Shown: positions 15,539 to 23,111 of the stretch, one piece after another
Layout of the letters: every line of letters begins with the position of its first letter
Numbering within the stretch: the stretch's first letter is position 1
Origin: Sinomicrobium weinanense
GTDB lineage: Bacteria > Bacteroidota > Bacteroidia > Flavobacteriales > Flavobacteriaceae
Assembly: GCF_018863395.1 (NCBI RefSeq)
Contig: NZ_JAHKRR010000001.1
Coordinates: 186,001-250,000, forward strand
Direction of reading: 5' to 3'
Length of the DNA stretch: 64,000 nt
Notes under the pieces: model-generated
Databases searched by the model: none
The model's input: the letters and a program-made list of their open reading frames with translations, nothing else
What the model was told of the DNA's origin: nothing
Position numbers and translations under genes: made by a program

Positions 15539-16824
15539 TTACCGAGATACTTATACTGCTTATATCGTTTGTACTATTACTGGCCATTGGTGTCCCCGTA
15601 GCCTGGAGTATAGGAATATCGGGACTGGTTACCATGCTGGTAACAATAGATTCCTTACCAGCGTTTACCACCATGGCACAACGGATGGCCACCGGCCTGG
15701 ACAGTTTTGCATTGCTTGCCATCCCGTTCTTTGTACTGGCAGGACAAATTATGAACCAGGGGGGCATAGCGGAAAGGCTCATAGCATTTGCCAAGTCGGT
15801 GATCGGGTCGCTTCCCGGAGGGCTTTCTTATGTAAATGTCATCTCTGCCATGTTGTTTGGCGCCATATCCGGTTCGGCACTGGCAGCTACATCGGCTATT
15901 GGCGGCATACTGGGCCCACACATGGAAAAAGAAGGGTATTCCAAGGAATTCGGGGCGGCGCTTAATGTAACCTCTTCGACAACCGGACTGATCATTCCAC
16001 CTTCCAATATCCTTATCGTATATTCCCTGGCCAGTGGAGGAGTTTCCATTGCAGCCCTGTTCATTGCCGGATATATTCCCGGGATCTTGATGGGACTGGG
16101 ATTGATGCTCGTTGCGGCGATCTGGATAAGAAAAAAGAAATATCCCCCCGGGGAAAAATCGAGTATAAAACAGGTGTTTACCTCTTTCCTGAAAGCGTTT
16201 CCGAGCCTGTTTCTGCTCGTAGTGGTCATTGGAGGTATCGTTTCCGGTATATTCACAGCTACGGAGGCTTCCGGTATTGCCGTATTGTACAGCCTCATTC
16301 TCGCTTTCGTATACAGGGAAATGGATATGAAAAAACTGTACCAGGTATTTTTGAGCTCGGTGAGGACCAATTCCATAGTAATGTTGCTCATTGCTACTTC
16401 CATGGCCATGTCCTGGGTGATGTCCTATGAAGATATTCCACAGTCGGTAAGTACGATGTTGTTGGGGTTGAGTGATAATAAATACGTGATCCTGCTTACC
16501 ATAAACCTCATACTGTTGTTTGTGGGGATGTTTATGGACATGACTCCTGCAGTATTGATATTTACGCCTATTTTTCTTCCCGTGGTAAAAGACCTCGGTG
16601 TGGACCCCGTACACTTCGGTATTATGATGATCATGAACCTTTGTGTGGGCCTTTGTACTCCGCCCGTAGGCTCTGTGCTGTTTGTCGGGGTGGGTATCGC
16701 GCAAACCACCATACAAAAAGTGATAAAACCACTGATCCCGCTTTTTATTGCGATGTTTATCGTACTGCTGCTGGTTACCTATATCCCGGAGATCACCACG
16801 TGGCTGCCCAACCTTATGGAATAA
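15535..16824 (+). CDS. dctM: TRAP transporter large permease
   Basis: A 429-residue inner-membrane protein with about a dozen hydrophobic segments, the ion-coupled transport subunit of the TRAP complex. Family features are GQIMNQGGIAERLIAFAKS, the GSALAATSAIGGILGPHMEKEGY loop and LCVGLCTPPVGSVLFVG near the C-terminus. The start at 15535 is chosen because it overlaps the dctQ stop by four bases and gives the normal family length. The upstream ATG at 15499 would add 12 polar residues. The gene converges on the LacI-type gene, whose stop is 92 bases away. Confidence 0.94.
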   Translation: MITEILILLISFVLLLAIGVPVAWSIGISGLVTMLVTIDSLPAFTTMAQRMATGLDSFALLAIPFFVLAGQIMNQGGIAERLIAFAKSVIGSLPGGLSYVNVISAMLFGAISGSALAATSAIGGILGPHMEKEGYSKEFGAALNVTSSTTGLIIPPSNILIVYSLASGGVSIAALFIAGYIPGILMGLGLMLVAAIWIRKKKYPPGEKSSIKQVFTSFLKAFPSLFLLVVVIGGIVSGIFTATEASGIAVLYSLILAFVYREMDMKKLYQVFLSSVRTNSIVMLLIATSMAMSWVMSYEDIPQSVSTMLLGLSDNKYVILLTINLILLFVGMFMDMTPAVLIFTPIFLPVVKDLGVDPVHFGIMMIMNLCVGLCTPPVGSVLFVGVGIAQTTIQKVIKPLIPLFIAMFIVLLLVTYIPEITTWLPNLME

Positions 16825-16897
16825 TATGAAAAACTGTCTGAGATCGTTTTAATATACATGCCCCGGCCTTTTTTATGATGCGTTTGCCCTGGTGTGA

Positions 16898-16914
16898 CTG
16901 AAAACAAATTTCAG
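16898..16914. terminator. weak hairpin between dctM and the LacI gene
   Basis: CTGAAA and TTTCAG form a six-pair stem around a five-base loop in the convergent gap, just past the LacI-type stop at 16916. There is no good T-run on either strand, so its role as terminator is doubtful. Confidence 0.25.
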
Positions 16915-16915
16915 T

Positions 16916-17938
16916 TTATCCCATAGAACGGTTTGTAGAGTCCCGTACCACCAGTTGGGGAGAAAGCACCACTTTCTTTTCAAGAGCTACCGATATCTCC
17001 CCGCCCATCTGTTCCAGGAACACCTGTGCAGCCATTTTCCCCATCTTTATGGGAGTCTGGTCCACTGTGGTCATCGTAGGATCGGTATACTGAGTAAAAG
17101 GTTCATTACTGAAACCTGAAATACAGATATCTTCAGGAACCCTTATCCCGTTTTTTTTCAGTTCCTGTATGGCGCCCAGGGCAGTAAAGTCACTCGAAGA
17201 GAATATGGCATCAGGAGGGGAGGGGAGCCGCATTAGTTTTTTCACTGCTGCTGTCCCGGATTCCGCTTTACTGTTAGTCCGGATCACATAATCCTTGTTA
17301 AAGGGCAGGTTGTAGTCGGTCAGGGCCTTTAGATACCCGTTATAACGGTTCTTGTATATTTCCAGGTTGATATCGCCCATAAAATGAGCGATCTGTTTGC
17401 ATCCCTGCCGGATGAGGTGCTCCACAGACATATAGGCACCGTTGAGGTCGTCTATGGTTACGGAACTTACACCCGGGATGTTCTTTTTCCGGTCAAAGAA
17501 TACCAGGGGGATCTTCTTTTGCAGCACCCGGTCGATATGGGAGGTGTCCTTGGTGGTTTTGGAAACCGACATAAAAATACCGTCTACCTGGGCATTGAGC
17601 AGGGTGTTGATGTTCTGGACTTCACTCTGGGCATCGTCGCGGGTCTGGCAGATGATCACGTGATATCCGTGCGGATAAAGTTCTTCTTCGATCCCCCGGA
17701 TGACGGAAGAAAAGAAATTCCGGTCTACATAAGGAACCAGTATACCTACCGTATTGCTTTTCCCGCTTTTGAGCGCAAGGGCCAGGGTGTTTTGTTCATA
17801 GTTCATTTCCGCGGCCGTTTTCAGTACCAGTTCCCGCGTTTTCGGGCTGATCTTCGGATTGTTGTTCAGAGCCCGGGAAACCGTGGCCGCGCTGATGTTT
17901 AGTTTTTTGGAAATGTCATATATGGTAACCTTGCTCAT
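16916..17938 (-). CDS. LacI family transcriptional regulator
   Basis: A 340-residue repressor with an N-terminal helix-turn-helix (TIYDISKKLNISAATVSRAL, residues 5-24) and a periplasmic-binding-protein-like effector domain from residue 60. The hinge helix region PKTRELVLKTAAEMNYEQN is standard. The gene is divergent from the pectinesterase-like gene. The likely operators are the identical 12-mers at 18136-18147 and 8670-8681, next to -7 boxes. The effector is probably KDG or a related uronate intermediate, by analogy with pectin regulators, but the sequence does not prove it. A near -7 box GATATTTG lies at 17986-17993 on the minus strand. Confidence 0.92.
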   Translation of the reverse strand: MSKVTIYDISKKLNISAATVSRALNNNPKISPKTRELVLKTAAEMNYEQNTLALALKSGKSNTVGILVPYVDRNFFSSVIRGIEEELYPHGYHVIICQTRDDAQSEVQNINTLLNAQVDGIFMSVSKTTKDTSHIDRVLQKKIPLVFFDRKKNIPGVSSVTIDDLNGAYMSVEHLIRQGCKQIAHFMGDINLEIYKNRYNGYLKALTDYNLPFNKDYVIRTNSKAESGTAAVKKLMRLPSPPDAIFSSSDFTALGAIQELKKNGIRVPEDICISGFSNEPFTQYTDPTMTTVDQTPIKMGKMAAQVFLEQMGGEISVALEKKVVLSPQLVVRDSTNRSMG

Positions 17939-18126
17939 CGGGATGTGCTTTATTCTGTATCCTGGTTCCGGCCGGGTTTTCAGGACAAATATCCATAAAA
18001 AAAGTCAATTGACAGGTTTTTACCCGGACCTCCCGTATTTACATCCTGATTTTGCGATCGTATCTGCGCCTCTTTTAAAAAATGATTCCGACAAAAAAAT
18101 TATGTATATTGCGTTGCGAGAGAATA

Positions 18127-18147
18127 TAATTTAGCGCAATCGATTAC
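18127..18147 (+). promoter_or_regulatory. pectinesterase promoter with LacI-type operator
   Basis: TAATTTAG at 18127-18134 is one base off TAnnTTTG. After one base comes GCAATCGATTAC at 18136-18147, the exact reverse complement of the kduI operator, with the same spacing to the -7 box. TTG triplets at 18109 and 18114 could be -33 elements. The operator lies 18 bases before the start codon at 18166. Confidence 0.65.
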
Positions 18148-18165
18148 CAAAATTTCCTGAATACA

Positions 18166-19149
18166 ATGAATGCTTTCAAGGTGAAGTATGGCTTGACGAC
18201 AGTTTTATTCCTGCTGTGCATTTTTTTCGCCCGGGGTGCTTCCGGAGACAAAAAATACGATTTTGTGGTAGACCCGAGCGGAAACGGGGATTTTAGAACA
18301 GTGCAGGAGGCTATAAATGCCGTGCCGGATTTTAGGGAAAATGAAACGAAGATCTTTATAAAGAACGGTAAGTACAAGGAAAAGCTGGTACTCCCCGCAT
18401 CCAAGACCAATGTTACCTTTATCGGGGAGAGTATGACCTATACCGTACTCACCTATGACGATTACGCCTCCAAAAAGAATATTTTCGGAGAGGAAATGGA
18501 GACTACGGCCTCTTCATCCTTTTTTGTATTTGCAGACGATTTCAAGGCCAGGAACATTACCTTTCAGAACAGTGCCGGGCATGTAGGCAAGGCGGTGGCC
18601 ATCAGGATCGAGGGGGATAGAGCTGTTTTTGTGAACTGCAAGTTTCTCGGCAACGAGGATACCCTTTATCTTTACGGAAATAAAAGCAGGCAATACTACA
18701 AAAACTGCTATATAGAAGGTACAATAGATTTTATCTTCGGGCAATCTACGGCGGTCTTTGAGAGTTGTGTGATCAACTGTAAGGGGGAAGGCTACATCAC
18801 TGCCGCTTCGACCCAGGAGGAAACACTCTACGGATTTGTGTTCCTCAATTGCCGGATCACCGGGAGAGGCAATCGGCAGTTCCATCTCGGCAGACCACGG
18901 CGCCCTTATGCAAAGACGGTATTCCTCAACTGTTATATGAGTAAACATGTAAGCCCCGAAGGATGGAACAACGGGGACAAGCCCGAGGCCGAACACTCTG
19001 CTTTTTATGCCGAATACAATTCCATGGGGCCGGGAGCCAACACCGAAGACAGAGCACCCTGGTCCTGCCAGTTAAACGACAGGCAGGCGGAAACTTATAC
19101 CGTAGAAAACATACTGAAAGGAGAAGATGACTGGGACCCCAGAAAATAA
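18166..19149 (+). CDS. pectinesterase-like protein (CE8) with altered active site
   Basis: Secreted right-handed beta-helix protein of carbohydrate esterase family 8, which removes methyl groups from pectin. The 327-residue product has a signal peptide of about 26 residues. Family motifs are ITFQNSAG (131-138), NEDTLY (163-168), EGTIDFIFG (184-192) and LGRPRRPYAKTVFLNC (241-256). The catalytic Asp pair (Asp165, Asp188) and Arg243 are kept. The two oxyanion Gln of known enzymes are Lys142 and Glu164 here, and the Trp of GRPW is Arg245. So it is either a divergent esterase or one with another substrate. The gene is divergent from the LacI regulator and shares its operator sequence with kduI. 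Confidence 0.85.
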   Translation: MNAFKVKYGLTTVLFLLCIFFARGASGDKKYDFVVDPSGNGDFRTVQEAINAVPDFRENETKIFIKNGKYKEKLVLPASKTNVTFIGESMTYTVLTYDDYASKKNIFGEEMETTASSSFFVFADDFKARNITFQNSAGHVGKAVAIRIEGDRAVFVNCKFLGNEDTLYLYGNKSRQYYKNCYIEGTIDFIFGQSTAVFESCVINCKGEGYITAASTQEETLYGFVFLNCRITGRGNRQFHLGRPRRPYAKTVFLNCYMSKHVSPEGWNNGDKPEAEHSAFYAEYNSMGPGANTEDRAPWSCQLNDRQAETYTVENILKGEDDWDPRK

Positions 19150-19196
19150 CCCCTCACTTCGCCCGGGGACCGAGCGGGGAATACAACTTAAAAAAA

Positions 19197-19224
19197 GAAA
19201 CCGGGCAACCGGCAACTGGTAACC
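19197..19224. repeat. CAACCGG tract
   Basis: Short run of GCAACCG heptads with relatives at 4761-4785, 13161-13190, 30019-30043, 46006-46044 and 59808-59822. It lies in the gap between the pectinesterase-like gene and the ferredoxin. Confidence 0.5.
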
Positions 19225-19283
19225 CTCCCCAAAAAACAACAAAAATCCTCATCACCATCCCCCTTTCTTCGTAGCATATTTTA

Positions 19284-19291
19284 TAAATTTG
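19284..19291 (+). promoter_or_regulatory. -7 promoter box of the ferredoxin gene
   Basis: TAAATTTG, a full match to TAnnTTTG, 22 bases before the ATG at 19314. No clear -33 TTG. Confidence 0.45.
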
Positions 19292-19313
19292 CATTTTTGA
19301 AATTCCGAAAACA

Positions 19314-19634
19314 ATGTCCGATATAAAGATCAAGATCAAAGACAGGGAAGGAGAAGTGCACGAACTGGATGCACCTACCGATATGGCCATGAATATCATG
19401 GAATTGTGTAAAGCCTATGAGCTCCCGGTAGAAGGTACCTGTGGGGGAATGGCCATGTGTGCCTCCTGTCAGTGTTATGTGCTTTCAGATCATCCTCTTC
19501 CCGAAATGGGGCCGGATGAGGAAGCCATGCTTTTCGAAGCGTTTCACGTCAAGGATAACAGCCGCCTGGGATGCCAGCTGGCCATTACTGAAGATATGGA
19601 TGGCCTGGAACTGGAACTGGCTCCGGAATCCTGA
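19314..19634 (+). CDS. 2Fe-2S ferredoxin (adrenodoxin type)
   Basis: A 106-residue soluble electron carrier. The cluster-binding cysteines follow the vertebrate/ISC ferredoxin pattern: TCGGMAMCASCQC (C-x5-C-x2-C) and the fourth in RLGCQLAI, with an extra Cys in CQCYV. The acidic stretch MGPDEEAMLFEA and the acidic C-terminus fit partner-binding surfaces of this class. It stands alone with its own -7 box, so its redox partner cannot be named from context. It is not in an isc or suf cluster. Confidence 0.93.
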   Translation: MSDIKIKIKDREGEVHELDAPTDMAMNIMELCKAYELPVEGTCGGMAMCASCQCYVLSDHPLPEMGPDEEAMLFEAFHVKDNSRLGCQLAITEDMDGLELELAPES

Positions 19635-19639
19635 AAATA

Positions 19640-19710
19640 TTCAAGGTTTAAAGTTCAAGGTTCGAAGGGTTTATAACTGACAATTTCAATCTTGAACTTT
19701 GAACTTTAAA
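19640..19710. repeat. period-7 TTCAAGG / AACTTTG tract, self-complementary
   Basis: The left side has TTCAAGG and AAGTTCA units, the right side CTTGAACTTTGAACTTTAA, so the two halves can pair. The tract occupies the gap between two convergent genes (ferredoxin and DUF3050) and could work as a bidirectional terminator. Confidence 0.55.
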
Positions 19711-19713
19711 TAC

Positions 19714-20499
19714 TCAAGCCAGGGAATTTTCCCGGGCTTTTATGATCTCTTCTTCTATCGTATCCCAAAGGGCTATACGCATTTGCAGGGCTGTTATGGC
19801 AGTTTCTTCAGCCTCTTTCCATTGCTGTTCGTTATCTTCACAGAGGTCTGTTACCATTTGCAGGGCCATCGGGCCGTGTTCGTCCTGGTCCAGTTCTATG
19901 TGCCGTTCGAAATAATAAACGAGTTTGTCAATGTGAAGTTCCGGGAAGTTTTGCCGCATTTCGCGTAAAATGGCCGTAAACATTTCCGGGATGAGGTCTT
20001 CTCTTCCGAAAGTAAAGGCCGAGGCAATTTTGTGCGGCTTGCCTTCCTCGATAAGGAAAAATGTAAAGTTCAGGAAATCTTTTACCGCAGGTGGCAGTTC
20101 GCTGAGCTTGATGTCTACCAGGATATTTTTCAGGGAAAGCAGGTCTGCGATGAAATTTTCTATCCTGGACGTATTGGCGCCACATTCTTCCATGGCCTCC
20201 AGGTACATTTCGTAATGGCTCTGGTGCTTTCCTTCTTTATTGTTGTCGGTTTCCTCCGCAAGTACGATCTCGTTAATGAGGTAACGCAACTCCGGTTTAC
20301 CCGTAGGTATCCACGGGGTGGTAGTACAGGTGAGCTTTTGCTGGAGCGCCTTTAGCAGGGACATAAAATCCCATACGGCAAAAACGTGATATTCCAAAAA
20401 AAGCCTCAGGTCGTCCGGGTTATTGATATTATTGTACAGCGAGTGTGTCAGAAGTCGGTTGCGCAATGGGGCGATCTCGGCTTTGATATCTTTTATCAT
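19714..20499 (-). CDS. DUF3050 family protein
   Basis: A 261-residue soluble, mostly helical protein that matches what I know of DUF3050, a family related to the heme-oxygenase-like helical fold. Typical segments are NNINNPDDLRLFLEYHVFAVWDFMSLLKALQ, EIVLAEETD, the HYEMYLEAMEE segment and YYFERHIELDQDEHGPMALQM. The His and Glu residues in the paired EYHVFAVWDF and ELDQDEHG helices could bind metal or haem (inference). The start at 20499 is used because a -7 box lies 13 bases upstream at 20513-20520. A longer frame from 20706 reads through the promoter. Function is unknown. Confidence 0.8.
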   Translation of the reverse strand: MIKDIKAEIAPLRNRLLTHSLYNNINNPDDLRLFLEYHVFAVWDFMSLLKALQQKLTCTTTPWIPTGKPELRYLINEIVLAEETDNNKEGKHQSHYEMYLEAMEECGANTSRIENFIADLLSLKNILVDIKLSELPPAVKDFLNFTFFLIEEGKPHKIASAFTFGREDLIPEMFTAILREMRQNFPELHIDKLVYYFERHIELDQDEHGPMALQMVTDLCEDNEQQWKEAEETAITALQMRIALWDTIEEEIIKARENSLA

Positions 20500-20512
20500 C
20501 GGGATTTTTTTA

Positions 20513-20520
20513 CAAAGATA
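20513..20520 (-). promoter_or_regulatory. -7 promoter box of the DUF3050 gene
   Basis: TATCTTTG on the minus strand, a full consensus match 13 bases from the chosen start at 20499. It supports that start. Confidence 0.5.
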
Positions 20521-20729
20521 AAAAACTGTTTGGTACAGCTGCTTGTGTGGGAGGGATTTAACGTAGGCTTTAACTTCAAAAAAGGAAAAGGTATACAAAA
20601 CAAATACATTATACTTCGACCGGTAATCGGTGGTCAGTATGAAATTACTTGGGCGACCACCGGATACCGACCACCAAATCATTACTGGGATATAAGCAAA
20701 AAACAAATTCGGGGAAACAATAAATTTAG

Positions 20730-20737
20730 TAAATTTG
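20730..20737 (+). promoter_or_regulatory. -7 box 4 bases before the GAF gene start
   Basis: TAAATTTG, a full match, ends four bases before the ATG at 20742. As at 1453 the expected mRNA start falls on or next to the ATG, which suggests a leaderless transcript. Confidence 0.5.
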
Positions 20738-20741
20738 CGTT

Positions 20742-23111
20742 ATGAAAAACTTCGTAAAAGATTCACCCTTTTTTATAGAGATCAGCTTTCACAAATTGCT
20801 GGATTTCTACGAAGAGCAGGCTCGTAGCGATGATGAGTTTATCGCTATGAAAGCGAAGAAGGTACTGGAAGTGCAAAAGCCTTACCCGGAACTTCGGGAA
20901 GGGTTTTCGGACCAAAGCCTTCTGCAGAAATACGAAGAGGTGATCGGAATACTTCTCCAGGACACCTTTACTCCCGCATTGACGAACAACGAGATCAAAA
21001 TAGCCGCCATACCTTTTGAAAACATAATTTTCAATTCTACCGCACGTTTCAGGAAGATCGTAAGGGAAGCAGGAGAAGGCTTCGATCTGAAACTGCGCAA
21101 TATGAGTGAGGAGCACAAATACATTATGGCGTGTACGGTGATCCTCAAGTTTTATTACAAGGTTAACATAAACTTTCAAAGGCCGGTCTTTTACGATATT
21201 CCGGATGCCAATAATATCCTGCGGCACTACCGTGTGCTCTACAATGGCGATTATCTGGATGTCCTTCCTACGGAAAAGGCTAAAGAGATCACCGAAAAGG
21301 ATGTGGAAGAACTGCTGAACAGCTTTGATAACCTGGCTCTGTGGAAGGAAAAATTTCCGCCGCAAAGCTGGATACTCAGAGGTTTTGGTATCTGCAACAT
21401 GTACGATGCTACCATGGACAATGTGATCTCCGAACTGAAGACCACACTCTTGGACATCAACGCAGAAAACGAAGCCAATTTTGTGCAGGATTTCCGGAAG
21501 ATCTTCAGTACCCTTTATAGCATTCCGGACCTGTCTGTCGGTTTTTGCGCTTATAATGCCGATGAAGAAAAGTTCGAACACAGGCCGGACAAGCAACTGA
21601 ACAGTTTTATCATGGGGAATGAAACAGAGCTGTCTAGCGATATAGCGCTTTGCAAATATTCCTGTAAAACACTGCTTCAGGAGAAGAAATATTTTGCCAT
21701 AGCCAATGTGGATAAATATTTTGAAGAGCACGGCGAGGATATTTCATATAAGAACCTTAAAGAAAAGGGCATAATGAGTGCCATTTTTGCTCCTATCGTG
21801 GTCGATGACGGATCTATTTATGGCATTATGGAACTCGGATCGCCGCGTCCGCTGGAACTCAATAGTGTCAATGCCCAGAAGCTGGACGATATTATGCCTT
21901 ATCTCATCACGGCCATAAACAGGGCCAGGACGGAGGAGGTTCATCAGGTAGAAGCCATTATCCAACAGGAATACACCTCCATACATTCCAGCGTAAAATG
22001 GAAGTTCGAGAAGGAAATACATCGCTATTTAAAAAGGCAGGCCAACGGATATGCAGCTACATTGCGGGAGATCGGTTTTAACAATGTATACCCCCTCTAC
22101 GGCCAAATAGATATAAAAGACTCTTCCCGGGCCAGGAACGAGGCCATACAAAAGGACCTGCTCATACAGTTGTCTCATGTAAAAAGCATACTCGAAGAGG
22201 CTATAAAAGCAGAATCCTTACCTATCTATGAAGAGGTCAGCTTCCGGCTGAACGAGCATATAAACGAAGTTGTCGGAGTACTGAATGCGGGAAGTGAACA
22301 AAATGTACTGGACTTCATCAAGGAAGAGATACACCCTTTCTTCGATCACCTGAGAATGCTGAATACGGATATTGCAGAAGCCATTGAAGAATACCTGAAC
22401 AGCCTGGACCCGATACATGAAGCCATCTATGACCATCGAAAGAACTATGACGAATCGGTGACCCTTATCAACAAAAAACTGGCTTTCCTGTTAGATAAGA
22501 AACAGGAAGAAGCACAACAGATGTTCCCGCACTATTTCGAAAGGTATAAGACCGACGGAGTGGAACACAATATGTATATAGGCGCTTCTATTGCATATAA
22601 GCGGGTGTATAACGATATATACCTGTACAATCTGCGCCTGTGGCAGTTACAGGTGATGTGGGAAATGGAGAACGAGTATTACACCATGCAAAAGGAACTC
22701 CCCGTAAAACTGGATGTAGCCTCCCTGTTATTGGTGCACAATGCACCGCTGTCCATCCGTTTCCGCATGGATGAAAAACAGTTTGATGTGGATGGTACTT
22801 ATAATGCCCGCTACGAGATCATCAAAAAACGCCTGGACAAGGCCCTGCTAAGAGATTCCGAAGAAAGGCTGACCCAAAAGGGAAAAATAGCCATTGTATA
22901 TTCCAACAATAAAGACGAAGAAGAATACCTGCGTTATATCCGTTTCCTTCAGTCCAAAAACTATTTTAGTAACAACGTGGAAGTTCTCGAACTGGAAGAA
23001 CTCCAGGGGGTAAATGGCCTGAGGGCATTACGGGTAGAAGTCCTCTATAAAAAAGGAAAAGATACAAAGCTCTATACTTACGAAGACCTGATGAAGGAAT
23101 TGGCTTCCTGA
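20742..23111 (+). CDS. GAF domain protein, unknown function
   Basis: A 789-residue soluble protein. A GAF-like sensory domain is seen around residues 245-395 (DLSVGFCAYNADEE, then GIMSAIFAPIVVDDGSIYGIMELGSP). It is flanked by an N-terminal helical region of about 240 residues and a long helical C-terminal half with coiled-coil character. No histidine kinase, GGDEF or output enzyme motif was found. It is probably a cytosolic signalling or scaffold protein of a Bacteroidetes-specific family. Its stop codon abuts that of the convergent HD-PycTM gene, with no base between them. A partnership is possible but not shown. Confidence 0.8.
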   Translation: MKNFVKDSPFFIEISFHKLLDFYEEQARSDDEFIAMKAKKVLEVQKPYPELREGFSDQSLLQKYEEVIGILLQDTFTPALTNNEIKIAAIPFENIIFNSTARFRKIVREAGEGFDLKLRNMSEEHKYIMACTVILKFYYKVNINFQRPVFYDIPDANNILRHYRVLYNGDYLDVLPTEKAKEITEKDVEELLNSFDNLALWKEKFPPQSWILRGFGICNMYDATMDNVISELKTTLLDINAENEANFVQDFRKIFSTLYSIPDLSVGFCAYNADEEKFEHRPDKQLNSFIMGNETELSSDIALCKYSCKTLLQEKKYFAIANVDKYFEEHGEDISYKNLKEKGIMSAIFAPIVVDDGSIYGIMELGSPRPLELNSVNAQKLDDIMPYLITAINRARTEEVHQVEAIIQQEYTSIHSSVKWKFEKEIHRYLKRQANGYAATLREIGFNNVYPLYGQIDIKDSSRARNEAIQKDLLIQLSHVKSILEEAIKAESLPIYEEVSFRLNEHINEVVGVLNAGSEQNVLDFIKEEIHPFFDHLRMLNTDIAEAIEEYLNSLDPIHEAIYDHRKNYDESVTLINKKLAFLLDKKQEEAQQMFPHYFERYKTDGVEHNMYIGASIAYKRVYNDIYLYNLRLWQLQVMWEMENEYYTMQKELPVKLDVASLLLVHNAPLSIRFRMDEKQFDVDGTYNARYEIIKKRLDKALLRDSEERLTQKGKIAIVYSNNKDEEEYLRYIRFLQSKNYFSNNVEVLELEELQGVNGLRALRVEVLYKKGKDTKLYTYEDLMKELAS

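Noticed and set aside
15655-16716. 353-codon frame on the minus strand
   Set aside because: Antisense to dctM; the translation is full of His, Gln and Tyr and has no domain.
20763-21731. 322-codon frame on the minus strand
   Set aside because: Shadow of the GAF gene; no similarity to known proteins.
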